DNA of 64,000 nucleotides from the NCBI RefSeq assembly GCF_030915465.1, contig NZ_CP133267.1:1773001-1837000 (forward strand), read 5' to 3'. The DNA is from Neobacillus sp. PS3-34. GTDB taxonomy: Bacteria; Bacillota; Bacilli; Bacillales; Cytobacillaceae. Below are positions 18,110 to 26,533 of this stretch, one piece after another. Position 1 is the stretch's first letter. Every line of letters begins with the position of its first letter. The position numbers and the translations under genes are program-made. The notes below the pieces were generated by a model. That model was not told the origin of the DNA and ran no database searches. It saw only the letters and a list, made by a program, of their open reading frames with translations.

Positions 18110-18499
18110 TTACTGAACAATTTGAATGATATCCAAGTCACGGCTTTCTACCCCTTTATTAAAGGTGAGCCATGTAACGAACTGATACGATATTTTATCT
18201 GTTGAAGCTGCTAGAGAATCAGGAAGCTGAAAAGTAAAGCCGATTTTATTCAGTTTCTCTGATTCGATCAGGGATGTAGATAAAATAGCAACTGTATCGA
18301 TGACTGTCTCTTTATCCAAGATTTGATCCTTCATGACCAAATTACAGTCAATGCGCTTAATTTGCTGTTCGATTGTACCTCCTTTAATTAAAAAATATCC
18401 GCTGACTGACTCTCCCGGCCGATAGATTTCCTTTTCAAGAATTAAATCGATTTGAGCTGAACCTATTCCTAATAGTGACATGTATTTTCTCAGTATCAT
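18110..18499 (-). CDS. short Spo0M-like (arrestin-fold) protein
   Basis: A 129-residue protein (or 123 from the second Met) that resembles the N-terminal half of Spo0M: GIGSAQIDLILEKEIYRPGESVSGYFLIKGGTIEQQIKRID cut in parts, with KIGFTFQLPDSL near the end. Full Spo0M proteins are about twice as long. Spo0M influences sporulation and cell shape in B. subtilis. The ATG overlaps the stop codon of the FbpB-like gene (ATGA), so translation is probably coupled. Confidence 0.7.
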   Translation of the reverse strand: MILRKYMSLLGIGSAQIDLILEKEIYRPGESVSGYFLIKGGTIEQQIKRIDCNLVMKDQILDKETVIDTVAILSTSLIESEKLNKIGFTFQLPDSLAASTDKISYQFVTWLTFNKGVESRDLDIIQIVQ

Positions 18500-18651
18500 T
18501 TAGTTCCCTCCAGGACCTTATTGGCCGACAAATATTTGTTATCAATTCGCCTTTCAATCTTTTCAAGCTCCGCTGCATTCTTCAGCAGCTCTTCTTTGTT
18601 CTTCCTCATTAACTCCGAAAATGAAATTCTCTTATTGGTTCTGTTTCTCAT
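18496..18651 (-). CDS. FbpB-like small basic protein
   Basis: A 51-residue basic protein beginning MRNRTNKRISFSELMRKNK and continuing with EELLKNAAELEKIERRID. This agrees with the FbpB family of small basic proteins, which in B. subtilis are under Fur and assist the FsrA small RNA in the iron-sparing response. AAAGGAGAG is eight bases before the ATG. It is the first gene after the riboswitch and overlaps the Spo0M-like gene. Confidence 0.6.
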   Translation of the reverse strand: MRNRTNKRISFSELMRKNKEELLKNAAELEKIERRIDNKYLSANKVLEGTK

Positions 18652-18714
18652 ATCTGTATCTCTCCTTTTGTTTTAACAGCATTTCCACAGTTCCCATGTG
18701 CAAAAGGGCAAATA

Positions 18715-18746
18715 AAAAGCCTTTACCGGTGTGCGGTAAAGGCTCT
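18715..18746 (-). terminator. second terminator hairpin below the riboswitch
   Basis: GCCTTTACC pairs with GGTAAAGGC, followed by a T-rich stretch. It is a near copy of the riboswitch terminator stem (CCTTTACC) and lies between the riboswitch and the FbpB-like gene. Confidence 0.65.
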
Positions 18747-18749
18747 AAA

Positions 18750-18872
18750 AGACAAATAAAGACCTTTACCCATGGGTAAAGGTCTTGCTAACAACGGTCA
18801 TGTTGCCAACAAAGCCGGGAGCGAACTCCGTAATGACGACCTTGTTGTAAAAGCTACTCCCCTTTAGGAGAA
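18750..18872 (-). promoter_or_regulatory. yybP-ykoY manganese riboswitch with terminator
   Basis: On the minus strand the conserved AAAGGGGAGTAGC begins near 18867, GTCGTCATTACGG follows, then CCGGCTTTGTTGGCAACATGACCG split by loops, and AGCAAGACCTTTACC, all diagnostic of the class. ACCTTTACC pairs with GGTAAAGGT to make the terminator at 18760-18785. Manganese binding is known to favour read-through in this class. Confidence 0.88.
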
Positions 18873-18895
18873 ATGCTATTCAACTAATTAATGCA

Positions 18896-18924
18896 ATTAT
18901 AATATCATTCTCAAAAAATGTCAA
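18896..18924 (-). promoter_or_regulatory. sigma-A promoter of the riboswitch transcript
   Basis: TTGACA (18919-18924) and TATAAT (18896-18901) are 17 bases apart, both consensus. GAGAATGATATT between and around them is reminiscent of a Fur box but matches only partly. Confidence 0.75.
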
Positions 18925-19050
18925 TCATCATCAACAATATGGATGTCACTCGTTTTTAAATAAAGGCTTCTTCAAGTGCCTGTCCCCAATTTTATAATAT
19001 AATATTAATAATACAGAAAGCCAAAAAGATTCTAGAGGAGGTCATACATA

Positions 19051-19988
19051 ATGAGAATGTTGATTGTTGGAGCAGGTGCAATAGGCGGATATTTCGGAGG
19101 GCGTTTGTTAGAAAAAGGCGCGGATGTTACATTTCTAGTCAGAGATAAACGCAGAGAGCAGCTAGATCAGAATGGATTAATGATTGAGAGCATCCACGGG
19201 AACATGAAATTCCAGCCAAAGACACTGGTCTCAGGTGAGGCAGCCGAGCCATTCGAACTCATCTTATTAGCAACCAAGTCTTATCATTTACAAGCTGCGA
19301 TTGAAAGCATTCGGCCATATGCCGGGAAAAACACCATGATTCTTCCTCTTTTAAACGGTATTGCCCATCTAAATCTTTTAACAGATGCCTTTGGACAAGG
19401 AAACGTAATTGGCGGCTTATGTTTTATCGAAACAACTTTAGATGAAAATGGGAAAGTCATTCAGACAAGCCCTATACATGAATTAGTATTTGGGGAGCTA
19501 AATGGAGTAAAAACTGCAAGGATCAAGAAGCTTAAGCAAGTGTTCAGCGGGACAAACGCTTCCTTCCGCCTTTCCGAATACATCCTGCAGGATTTATGGC
19601 ATAAATACTTATTCATTAGTACTCTTAGCGGAGTTACTTCCCTCTTTCGCTCGCCTATTGGCCTATCCGGGAAGATGAATTTGGCTTACAAACAATTAAA
19701 GCTGTCCTTCAAGAAGCATCAAAAATAATGAGGAACCATGGAGCGCCAATCGCTGACAGCATTGAGGATGTTCAATTAAACAAGATGATGGATATGGGCT
19801 ACACGATGAAGTCCTCGCTGCAAAGAGACATGGAAAAAGGACTGCCGACAGAAGCGGATCATTTCTTTGGCTATCTGCTGAATATCGCGAGGAACAATGA
19901 TTTACAAACACCAGCCCTGGATGCGATATATGGCAATTTAAAAATATATGATGCTAATCTAAAATCTATAAAATTTGGCAAACATTAA
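19051..19988 (+). pseudogene. ketopantoate reductase family protein, single-base frameshift
   Basis: The first frame (19051-19728) gives the Rossmann start GAGAIGGYFGGRLLEKG and runs through LLNGIAHLN to TSLFRSPIG. The second frame continues with PIREDEFGLQTIKA, then MRNHGAP, and SSLQRDMEKGLPTEADHF with the conserved Ser/Asp/Lys-Glu of the C-terminal domain, to 19988. The break is at 19659-19662, where one base is missing in ATTGGCCT. The protein would reduce 2-dehydropantoate (or a similar 2-keto acid) with NADPH. AGAGGAGG lies eight bases before the ATG. It has a paralogue at 34572. Confidence 0.78.
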
Positions 19989-20038
19989 AATATAAGCAAC
20001 TGTGATAGCATTCAAAAACGCTGGCATTGGAGGGAAAC

Positions 20039-20845
20039 ATGTCAAAAAAAGTGAAAAGAGTTTCATATACGCTTGATTCAAGTGGTATAAAGTCATTAGC
20101 CGACAGCGAAATTAAAGCTATATTACGCGGGGCCGATGAGCTGATTATGACCGGCGGCAGGGCAATGCTGGCTAAAATCTTGGCTGGTTCAAAGGATAAG
20201 AAGGTTTTAGAACTTGAGCTGGATCATTGCCCTGTTTATGGAGCTTTTAAGGGAATGACTCAGAAAGAGGTTCTAGCCCGAATTGATTGGATGATACAAA
20301 ATCATTATCTTGCCATTGAGTATGATTATAGATTGCCCGTTCTAACCTTCACAGAAAAAGGCTGGGAAATCGAACGTGAAACCTATGCAACCGAGCTGCT
20401 TGGGGAGTTTATTGATGCTGCCTACGATGAGGAATATGAATTTGTTGATACACTCAAGGAACGAAATCGTGGCATGATCCTTCTGCTTCTGGATAAAATC
20501 GCTGAGACCGGCAATAAAAATTTAATTGTCATATTGGATGCATGGAAAAGTATCGAGTGCAAAAAGGTAAAGGCAAAAATTACCGAAGTGCTAGAAGTGT
20601 TGGAGAAATCAGAACATCGTCCGTCCAAACCAAGGCGGGAGGATACTAGTACCCTTCAGGCTGGGCAAAAATGGCTAACCATCCCTGAAAACATACGAAA
20701 AAAACTTGTAAGAAATGTTTTTTGCGGTTCATGCGTTGATACCGTCCAAATTGAAAAATATATGATAAAAGAAACCAAGCATGGTCTCGTCCTCGAAGGA
20801 CAATGTAAAACTTGCGGCGGCAAAGTGGCAAGAGTGATTGACTAA
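20039..20845 (+). CDS. RQC-minor type winged-helix DNA-binding protein
   Basis: A 268-residue protein. Residues 15-115 have the RecQ-C-terminal winged-helix pattern: ADELIMTGGRAMLAKILAGSKDKK, then HCPVYGAFKGMT and a LAIEYDYRLPVLTFTEKG strand. A helical middle part follows, and the C-terminus has CGSC and CKTCGG pairs that can bind zinc. I associate this with the 'RQC-minor' families described from genome mining; function remains unknown. TTGGAGGGA precedes ATG 20039, so the longer reading to 20027 is rejected. It is alone on its strand. Confidence 0.65.
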   Translation: MSKKVKRVSYTLDSSGIKSLADSEIKAILRGADELIMTGGRAMLAKILAGSKDKKVLELELDHCPVYGAFKGMTQKEVLARIDWMIQNHYLAIEYDYRLPVLTFTEKGWEIERETYATELLGEFIDAAYDEEYEFVDTLKERNRGMILLLLDKIAETGNKNLIVILDAWKSIECKKVKAKITEVLEVLEKSEHRPSKPRREDTSTLQAGQKWLTIPENIRKKLVRNVFCGSCVDTVQIEKYMIKETKHGLVLEGQCKTCGGKVARVID

Positions 20846-20854
20846 ACTTATTTT

Positions 20855-20894
20855 AAAAAGTAGTGCATTTTAGATGGAATAGCACTACTTTTTT
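20855..20894. terminator. bidirectional terminator
   Basis: AAAAAGTAGTGC and GCACTACTTTTTT face each other around a 15-base loop between the convergent RQC gene and the 20910 gene. Confidence 0.8.
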
Positions 20895-20909
20895 ACGTTA
20901 CATCGCTCA

Positions 20910-21308
20910 CTAACTTATTAAACCTTCCTCTCCCAATCCTTTTATGTAGGCGTTTTTAAAAATGGGATAGAGGGCACTATCAGCCCCAAAGTAAAATTTG
21001 AAGCTATTCATTACTTTTGTTTGGAGTTCTTTATTGCTTTTCCAGATAGGCATTGCACCTATTGAGTCTTCAATACTGCCCGTTAAGAATTCCTTCTCAT
21101 TTTCTTTAATAATGTCCCATTCATCATCATCCTTTAACCATGCCATCCAATCGTTAATGAGTTCTTTAGAATGTTTGTCAATTGATGTTTTTCTATCATT
21201 AAATATATATTCCTCCAGATCCTTCACAATCCGGCTCACAAATAAGTCCATGGAGACCTCACCGAAGCTTTTGAACCTCAGAAATTGTCTTACATCTTCC
21301 CTGTCCAA
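20910..21308 (-). CDS. uncharacterised 132-residue protein
   Basis: A charged, helical, soluble protein with a Trp-rich middle (LINDWMAWLKDDDEWDI) and no motif I recognise. It starts next to a GGGAGG-type site and ends at the bidirectional terminator. No neighbour on the same strand is closer than about 90 bases. It may be a phage-like or defence-like small protein, but nothing in the sequence shows that. Confidence 0.55.
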   Translation of the reverse strand: MDREDVRQFLRFKSFGEVSMDLFVSRIVKDLEEYIFNDRKTSIDKHSKELINDWMAWLKDDDEWDIIKENEKEFLTGSIEDSIGAMPIWKSNKELQTKVMNSFKFYFGADSALYPIFKNAYIKGLGEEGLIS

Positions 21309-21399
21309 TTAAATCTTCCCTCCCATTAACATCTATTTAAGTAGGATTTACTATCTAGTTATTAACATTCATTTATTTAACAATCCAGAAGCCTTTTCC

Positions 21400-22101
21400 T
21401 TATAACTTCTTCAACTCATTCACGGTAACAAACGTATACCCTTCCTCTGTTAAAGCCTGTAAAATTCCTTCAATGGCTTTCAGTTCTTTACCGGTGTCAT
21501 CATACATTGGATGCATCAATATAATAGCTCCAAGCTTCATATTTTTCTTTACGTAGGTCACTTTATCTGAAGGCGAGTTGTAGTAAGTATCCGGCTCAAG
21601 GCTCCATGTTATAGTATTCCTGTGATGTTTTTTTAGATAATAGGGTAATCCTACAAGCTTCTTTCCATTTGGCGGACGAAAATCAATTTCTCCCTTAAAA
21701 CCAGTTTTCCGGATTAATTGATCCGTTTTTTCAATTTCTTCTTTAATATAGGAAGGTGTTTTGAATACCATCCGGTTATGTGAATACGTATGGTTGCCAA
21801 TTTGGTGTCCTGCTTCAGCTATTTTCCGGCCTTCCTCAGGATGTTTCTTCAGATCACTCCCAATTAGGAAAAAGGTAGCCTTGGCATTGTATTTATCCAA
21901 AAGGGGAAGCAATTTGTCTACATTTTTTGATGGCCCGTCATCAAAGGTTAATGCAATTACTTTTTTATTTGTTTCGACATGATCTGTTAACCCTCCAAAT
22001 AACTGGAACGTCCGTGAGTTCATTAATTTGTACGTACCGAATAATAGAAGGATAATGGCAAAAAACAAGATCATATATTTTACTATTTTTTTCTTCATCA
22101 T
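21400..22101 (-). CDS. membrane-anchored polysaccharide deacetylase
   Basis: A 233-residue protein with an N-terminal membrane anchor (about residues 8-25) and a CE4 NodB domain. Motif 1 TFDDGPS (residues 52-58, catalytic Asp54 and metal Asp55), motif 2 HTYSH (104-108) and motif 3 RPPNGKK are intact, followed by WSLEPDTYY and ILMHPMYDD. It should remove N-acetyl groups from peptidoglycan or chitin-like sugars outside the cell. It overlaps the HAD phosphatase gene by four bases, suggesting a two-gene envelope operon. Confidence 0.88.
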   Translation of the reverse strand: MMKKKIVKYMILFFAIILLLFGTYKLMNSRTFQLFGGLTDHVETNKKVIALTFDDGPSKNVDKLLPLLDKYNAKATFFLIGSDLKKHPEEGRKIAEAGHQIGNHTYSHNRMVFKTPSYIKEEIEKTDQLIRKTGFKGEIDFRPPNGKKLVGLPYYLKKHHRNTITWSLEPDTYYNSPSDKVTYVKKNMKLGAIILMHPMYDDTGKELKAIEGILQALTEEGYTFVTVNELKKL

Positions 22102-22646
22102 ATTTCACCTCGCAAATTTAGCAGCCAATTGACAGCTGCGCTTAAATCCTCAGCGATATAGTCTGGAGTTACGGTAGCCCAACTCCCATGGTATTCATTT
22201 TTAATGTATTTTGAAATGGCTGCTTCTCCAGCACCAGTTTTAACTATAATCTTAATGGCACCCACTTCATTTGCAGCCATTAAATCTGTCCATCTATCAC
22301 CAATTACTGCACAGCGTCGAAGATCTAGATTTTTTTCAACTGATGCTTGAATGAGCATTCCAGCAGAAGGTTTTCTGCATTTACACCCTTTATCATGTTT
22401 ATGGGGACATATATAATTTCCATCAAAGCCAAATGTAGTAAGTTCTGCCTCAAAATCTTTATCCTGTACAACTCCGTTTGCTATTCCAGGTTGATTAGTA
22501 AAACTGTAAACAGCTATTCCAGAATCCTTTAATACTTTTATTGCATTTAACGTATACGGATATAGAACCATCTCTCCTGGATATTCAACCTGGTCACTTC
22601 CCCCGATTGTTCCATCTCTGTCTAAAAAAACAGCTTGAAGTTTCAT
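22098..22646 (-). CDS. HAD-IIIA hydrolase, GmhB-like
   Basis: A 182-residue phosphatase. The nucleophile motif is DRDGTIGG (residues 9-16), followed by FTNQPGIANG, the zinc-type C-x-H... cysteine cluster CPHKHDKGCKCRKP and GDRWTDLMAA for motif IV. That cysteine cluster is typical of heptose/histidinol phosphatase-like members. GGGGTGAA precedes the ATG. It is upstream of and overlaps the deacetylase; a role in sugar-phosphate metabolism is likely but the substrate is open. Confidence 0.8.
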   Translation of the reverse strand: MKLQAVFLDRDGTIGGSDQVEYPGEMVLYPYTLNAIKVLKDSGIAVYSFTNQPGIANGVVQDKDFEAELTTFGFDGNYICPHKHDKGCKCRKPSAGMLIQASVEKNLDLRRCAVIGDRWTDLMAANEVGAIKIIVKTGAGEAAISKYIKNEYHGSWATVTPDYIAEDLSAAVNWLLNLRGEI

Positions 22647-22772
22647 TTTTTCACCCCATTGGAAACATACTTATATATTCATACCTTCGAGATTGTGTTT
22701 TAGATTACCTCCTTCTTCAAGTACAAAGTTTAGCGAAAAAGAAAGGACTGCCTATTCGACAGCCCCTGATTT

Positions 22773-23837
22773 CTAACGTGCTTCTATGTGTTTCAAAATA
22801 ATCCGCAATGCATTTCCTTGAACTGACCTTTCCATAGTCTTCTTGAATTTTTCCTTATTTCTTATTAATTGTTCAAGATGGCTGGCCAATGAATCGATAT
22901 TTAAATCTTCCTCTTCCAGAGTCAGTGAATAACCTTTTTCTTCAAAAGACTTTGCGTTTAGAATCTGGTCTCCCCGACTTTGTTTTTTACTTAAAGGGAT
23001 AATTAGCATGGGGATTTTTAATGCCAGAAATTCAAAAATGGCATTTGAACCGCCTCGCGTTAATACGATGTCCGTTGCGGCCAAAATATCGGAAAGCTCC
23101 CCGTGAACATATTCAAATTGTTTATATCCTGGAACATCCATTAACGTTTCATCCTTATTTCCTTTACCGCACAAATGAACAATTCGATATTTTTCCAAAA
23201 GCGGTTTTAATGAGCTCCTTACCGTGTCATTAATCTTTTTGGCACCGAGGCTCCCTCCCATTATCGTTAGTATCGGGAGTCTTCCATCAAATCCAAGCAG
23301 TTGCATTCCTTTAGATTTAGAGCCCATTAAAATTTCATTCCTAATCGGAGAACCAATTACCACCGCTTTTTCGGTGGGAAAATACTTTACCGTTTCTTCA
23401 AATGAAGTGAAGATTTTCGTAGCAAAGCGCTGTGAAATTTTATTCGCTAGCCCTGGAGTCATATCACTTTCATGAATCAATATAGGAATCTTTAATGATT
23501 TAGCTGCAATAATGACTGGAACTGAAACAAACCCTCCTTTTGAAAAAATCAAGGCAGGTTTTATCTTTTTTAAAATTCTTCTGGCTTCCAGGCACCCTTT
23601 AACAACTCTAAAGGTATCTACAACATTTTCAAAATCTATATATCTCCGCAGTTTTCCGCTTGAGATTTCATAATAAGGAATATGGATTTTTTCAATTAAT
23701 TCTTTTTCAATTCCGTTCTTAGAACCTATGTAATTTATATTCCATTTCGAATGGTCCATTTCATTGATGATGGCAATATTAGGTGTAACATGCCCCGCTG
23801 AACCGCCACCCGTGAATACAATTGTTTTCTTGGACAT
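22773..23837 (-). CDS. murG2: MurG family UDP-GlcNAc transferase (second copy type)
   Basis: A 354-residue GT28 enzyme. GGGSAGHVTPN is the N-terminal diphospho-lipid site, HESDMTPGLANK and GGSLGAKKIND follow, and the UDP-GlcNAc site RGGSNAIFEF and LSKKQSRGDQ are in the C-terminal lobe. MurG attaches GlcNAc to lipid I to form lipid II. The housekeeping gene normally sits in the dcw cluster; this copy stands apart, like murG2 of the B. cereus group, so it is probably a paralogue. The start at 23837 has GGGGTGGAG upstream; the longer frame to 23903 is rejected. Confidence 0.8.
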   Translation of the reverse strand: MSKKTIVFTGGGSAGHVTPNIAIINEMDHSKWNINYIGSKNGIEKELIEKIHIPYYEISSGKLRRYIDFENVVDTFRVVKGCLEARRILKKIKPALIFSKGGFVSVPVIIAAKSLKIPILIHESDMTPGLANKISQRFATKIFTSFEETVKYFPTEKAVVIGSPIRNEILMGSKSKGMQLLGFDGRLPILTIMGGSLGAKKINDTVRSSLKPLLEKYRIVHLCGKGNKDETLMDVPGYKQFEYVHGELSDILAATDIVLTRGGSNAIFEFLALKIPMLIIPLSKKQSRGDQILNAKSFEEKGYSLTLEEEDLNIDSLASHLEQLIRNKEKFKKTMERSVQGNALRIILKHIEAR

Positions 23838-23915
23838 AACTCCACCCCTGAATAGATAATCTATTGTACAATTATATCTTATGAAGTGACCCATTTCCTG
23901 CAAAATCCATCAAAA

Positions 23916-24041
23916 TTATTGGCTAATCAAGATAGCTTGGTCATCTGCAACTCTAACAACCTCACACTTTGCCATAATTTCAAATTCCCTTAGCCCGATA
24001 GTGTTGTGTTCATTTGAGGAATAAAGTATGATTGTGTCCAA
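23916..24041 (-). CDS. possible 41-residue protein with TTG start
   Basis: TTG 24041 is preceded six bases upstream by AAGGGG. The peptide is balanced in composition (LREFEIMAKCEVVRVADDQ) and reads like a small conserved protein, but I recognise no family. The rest of the 300-base gap between murG2 and the next gene shows nothing else. Confidence 0.35.
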   Translation of the reverse strand: MDTIILYSSNEHNTIGLREFEIMAKCEVVRVADDQAILISQ

Positions 24042-24203
24042 AAAGTTCCCCTTCGTCCTTATGTGAATAATATCCAACGATAAATTGAAATGATTAAATA
24101 AATTCTAACTTTTTTCTGAATAAAATGAATATTTTCCCTCCAGTAAATTAAAAAAACATATAATAATAGAAAGAGCTTACAAAATTAGGGAAGGGGTCTT
24201 GAA

Positions 24204-24683
24204 ATGAGGGAATATCCATCCAATTTAAAAATTATTAAAAACGATCTTTTTGCAATGATTTCGACAGCAGTACCTATCGTATCCTGGCTATTATTTTTTG
24301 CGTTATGGTATTTTAAAGAGATTCCAGGCAGAAGAGGAAATGAACCACTTACCTTTCAAGAGGATGGGTCATTTATTCTAATTGCCAGTCTCGTATTAAC
24401 TGCCATTGGGGTCCTTTTCTTATGGAGAAGGTTCCAAGATGTCAAACAATATTTCGAAGAAGGAATCGATTTGACAGGAACAATCGTGGAGGTAAGGTTT
24501 ATAAAGGATAGAGGAAGTGTTGTGTGTTCATATGAATATGAAAATAACACTTATACAGGGAAAACAAGAGTACATAAAACTAAAGAAACAAAAGCACTAT
24601 CACCGGGTGATAAAGTAAACCTTTTATGTAGGAAAGAAAACCCAAAAAAGATTATTTTAAAAGATTTATTTCTGGAAGCTTAA
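24204..24683 (+). CDS. DUF3592-like membrane protein
   Basis: A 159-residue protein with two N-terminal helices (about 15-35 and 52-72) and a soluble beta domain of the DUF3592 kind: GTIVEVRFIKDRGSVVCSYEYENNTY in parts, then the LSPGDKVNLLCRKENPKKI strand pair. Family members have no known activity. GGGAAGGGG precedes the ATG. It is single-gene. Confidence 0.65.
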   Translation: MREYPSNLKIIKNDLFAMISTAVPIVSWLLFFALWYFKEIPGRRGNEPLTFQEDGSFILIASLVLTAIGVLFLWRRFQDVKQYFEEGIDLTGTIVEVRFIKDRGSVVCSYEYENNTYTGKTRVHKTKETKALSPGDKVNLLCRKENPKKIILKDLFLEA

Positions 24684-24711
24684 AAAATAATACGATCATG
24701 AATACTTCCAT

Positions 24712-24834
24712 CAAGTCAAACCCACAATATGCGACGGAGGAAGAACACCAAACCGTTGAGGGCGTACACGATGCGATTAAGCAGGGATTTGCCGGCAACT
24801 TCTACCAGCTCGCTGATTACCTGGCGATGGCCTG
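24712..24834 (+). pseudogene. short remnant of an unknown coding sequence
   Basis: A 40-codon frame beginning at ATG 24712 without a ribosome site and ending in TGA. Its GC content is visibly higher than the flanks and the peptide (EEEHQTVEGVHDAIKQGF, then YQLADYLAMA) looks like a protein C-terminus. I cannot name the parent gene. Confidence 0.3.
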
Positions 24835-24850
24835 AATAATAATAAATAAA

Positions 24851-24882
24851 AGCAGTGCTTCTGTTAAGAAGTCCACTGCCTT
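24851..24882 (-). terminator. terminator of the ECF transporter operon
   Basis: GCAGTG and CACTGC flank a 14-base loop with a further paired GAAGT/ACTTC; a T stretch follows on the minus strand, 15 bases after the last stop. Confidence 0.6.
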
Positions 24883-24896
24883 CATTGTATCTTTAT

Positions 24897-25691
24897 CTAA
24901 GATTTACGTTGCTTCTCTACCAATTCCTCTACAGTTAAAAACGTCTCCTGATACCCAAGTTTTTCACCCAGCTGCGTAATCCCCGGTGGTTCCACATGGG
25001 CCTGTTTCAAGATGTCCTTCTGGGAAAAAACATGGCGTGTATCGCCATCGAGAATAACCTTGCCTTCATTCAGTACAATCGTCCTATCAAAGTTTTCAGC
25101 CACAAATTCCATGTCGTGAATAATGGTCATAACTAGCTTTTTCTGTTTTTTCAAGCTTTGAATGACGCTGCGAATCATTTCCTTGCCTTTATGATCCTGG
25201 GCGATGGTTGGCTCATCCAGAATAATGATATCCGTATCCATGGCCACGACAGAGGCAATACATAGCAGTTTTTTCTCCGACAGGCTCAAGTCATGGGGAT
25301 TCATATCCAATTTATCACGTAGCCCGACCATTTCCAGTGCTTTCATTGCGTTTAGCTTTGCTATATCTTTATCGATCCTTAAATTAAGCGGTCCGAACAA
25401 CACTTCATCGAGCACATTGCTTTTAAAAATCTGGTCGTTTGGATTTTGGAATACCAATCCAATCACTTTGGCCAGCTCGGCCGCAGTTGTATTTTGTACA
25501 TTTTGACTGCCAATTAAAATTTCACCTTGATAAGGCTTCAACAAACCCTTAAGCATCTTGGCGAAGGTTGTTTTTCCTGCACCGTTCTGGCCAATAATCG
25601 CTGTATGGCTCCGGTCAAATTCGAGATTGATATTTGATAAAATGGAGCTCCCTTCCTGATATGAAAAGGATAGATTCGATACTTTTATCAT
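24897..25691 (-). CDS. ECF transporter ATPase A' subunit
   Basis: A 264-residue ABC ATPase. Walker A is GQNGAGKTT, Walker B IIILDEPT with the downstream His switch IIHDM. The signature reads LSLSEKKLL instead of LSGGQ, typical of one of the two ATPases in a heterodimeric ECF module. The start at 25691 follows GAGAAGG and overlaps the preceding ATPase stop (ATGA). It energises uptake together with the subunits upstream. Confidence 0.87.
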   Translation of the reverse strand: MIKVSNLSFSYQEGSSILSNINLEFDRSHTAIIGQNGAGKTTFAKMLKGLLKPYQGEILIGSQNVQNTTAAELAKVIGLVFQNPNDQIFKSNVLDEVLFGPLNLRIDKDIAKLNAMKALEMVGLRDKLDMNPHDLSLSEKKLLCIASVVAMDTDIIILDEPTIAQDHKGKEMIRSVIQSLKKQKKLVMTIIHDMEFVAENFDRTIVLNEGKVILDGDTRHVFSQKDILKQAHVEPPGITQLGEKLGYQETFLTVEELVEKQRKS

Positions 25692-26533
25692 ATCCTTCTC
25701 GCCCCCAATGCTTCTTCCGCTTCCTCTAATGTAACTGGATAATATGGTGTGCCTGCTTTTTTTATACCAAGGGCTTTGCAAACTCTCGTATAAACAGGTG
25801 GTGACACTCCATAATCCTCAAGATCATCTCTGGAAAAAACCTTGTCCGGCTTATCAAAATCTATCAATCTGCCGTTTTGCAGCAGCATGACCCGATTGCA
25901 ATACTGGGCGACCTTCTCCATTTTATGCTCAGCCATGACGACAGTAATCCCCTCCCGGCTCAAGCTCTGTATGGCACGAAAAACCTCCTCGGATCCTTCC
26001 GGGTCAAGCTGGGAAGTAGGTTCATCCATTACGATGATTTCAGGCTTCATCGCAATGATACTCGCAATCGCCATTCGTTGCATTTGCCCGCCAGACAGAT
26101 CAAAAGGGTTGCGGTCTTTGAATTGGGCAATATTTAAGAGCTCCATCACATAGTCAATGCGTTCAACCATCTCGGTTCGCTTCACACCCAGATTCTCAAG
26201 GCCAAACGCAATTTCCTCATAAACTGTCATTTTGGAACCCGTCACCTGTGTAAACGGATTTTGAAAAACAATGCCCGCCTTCAACGACAAATCCGCAATA
26301 GAATGCTTTTTCACCTCGTGGCCAGCTACGAGTACTTTACCTCCGTATGCACCTTTATAAAAATGGGGAACAAGTCCGACAATCGATTGGCACAGGGTTG
26401 ATTTCCCTGCTGAATTTGCCCCAATCACACCTATAAATTCTCCCTGCACAATCTCAAATGACAAGCCATCCAGGGCAAGCGCTTCGGAAAAAGGATATTT
26501 GTATTTCAGGTTATCAACGACGATTTTTTTCAA
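25688..26533 (-). CDS. ECF transporter ATPase A subunit
   Basis: A 281-residue ABC ATPase with Walker A GANSAGKST (Ser instead of Gly at position 4), signature LSGGQMQRM, Walker B IIVMDEPT and switch AEHKM. The start is TTG 26533, preceded by GGAGG eight bases away; the longer ATG frame to 26584 lies within the upstream gene. TTG overlaps the stop of the T-component gene by four bases. It is the canonical ATPase partner of the protein encoded just downstream. Confidence 0.87.
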   Translation of the reverse strand: MKKIVVDNLKYKYPFSEALALDGLSFEIVQGEFIGVIGANSAGKSTLCQSIVGLVPHFYKGAYGGKVLVAGHEVKKHSIADLSLKAGIVFQNPFTQVTGSKMTVYEEIAFGLENLGVKRTEMVERIDYVMELLNIAQFKDRNPFDLSGGQMQRMAIASIIAMKPEIIVMDEPTSQLDPEGSEEVFRAIQSLSREGITVVMAEHKMEKVAQYCNRVMLLQNGRLIDFDKPDKVFSRDDLEDYGVSPPVYTRVCKALGIKKAGTPYYPVTLEEAEEALGARRI

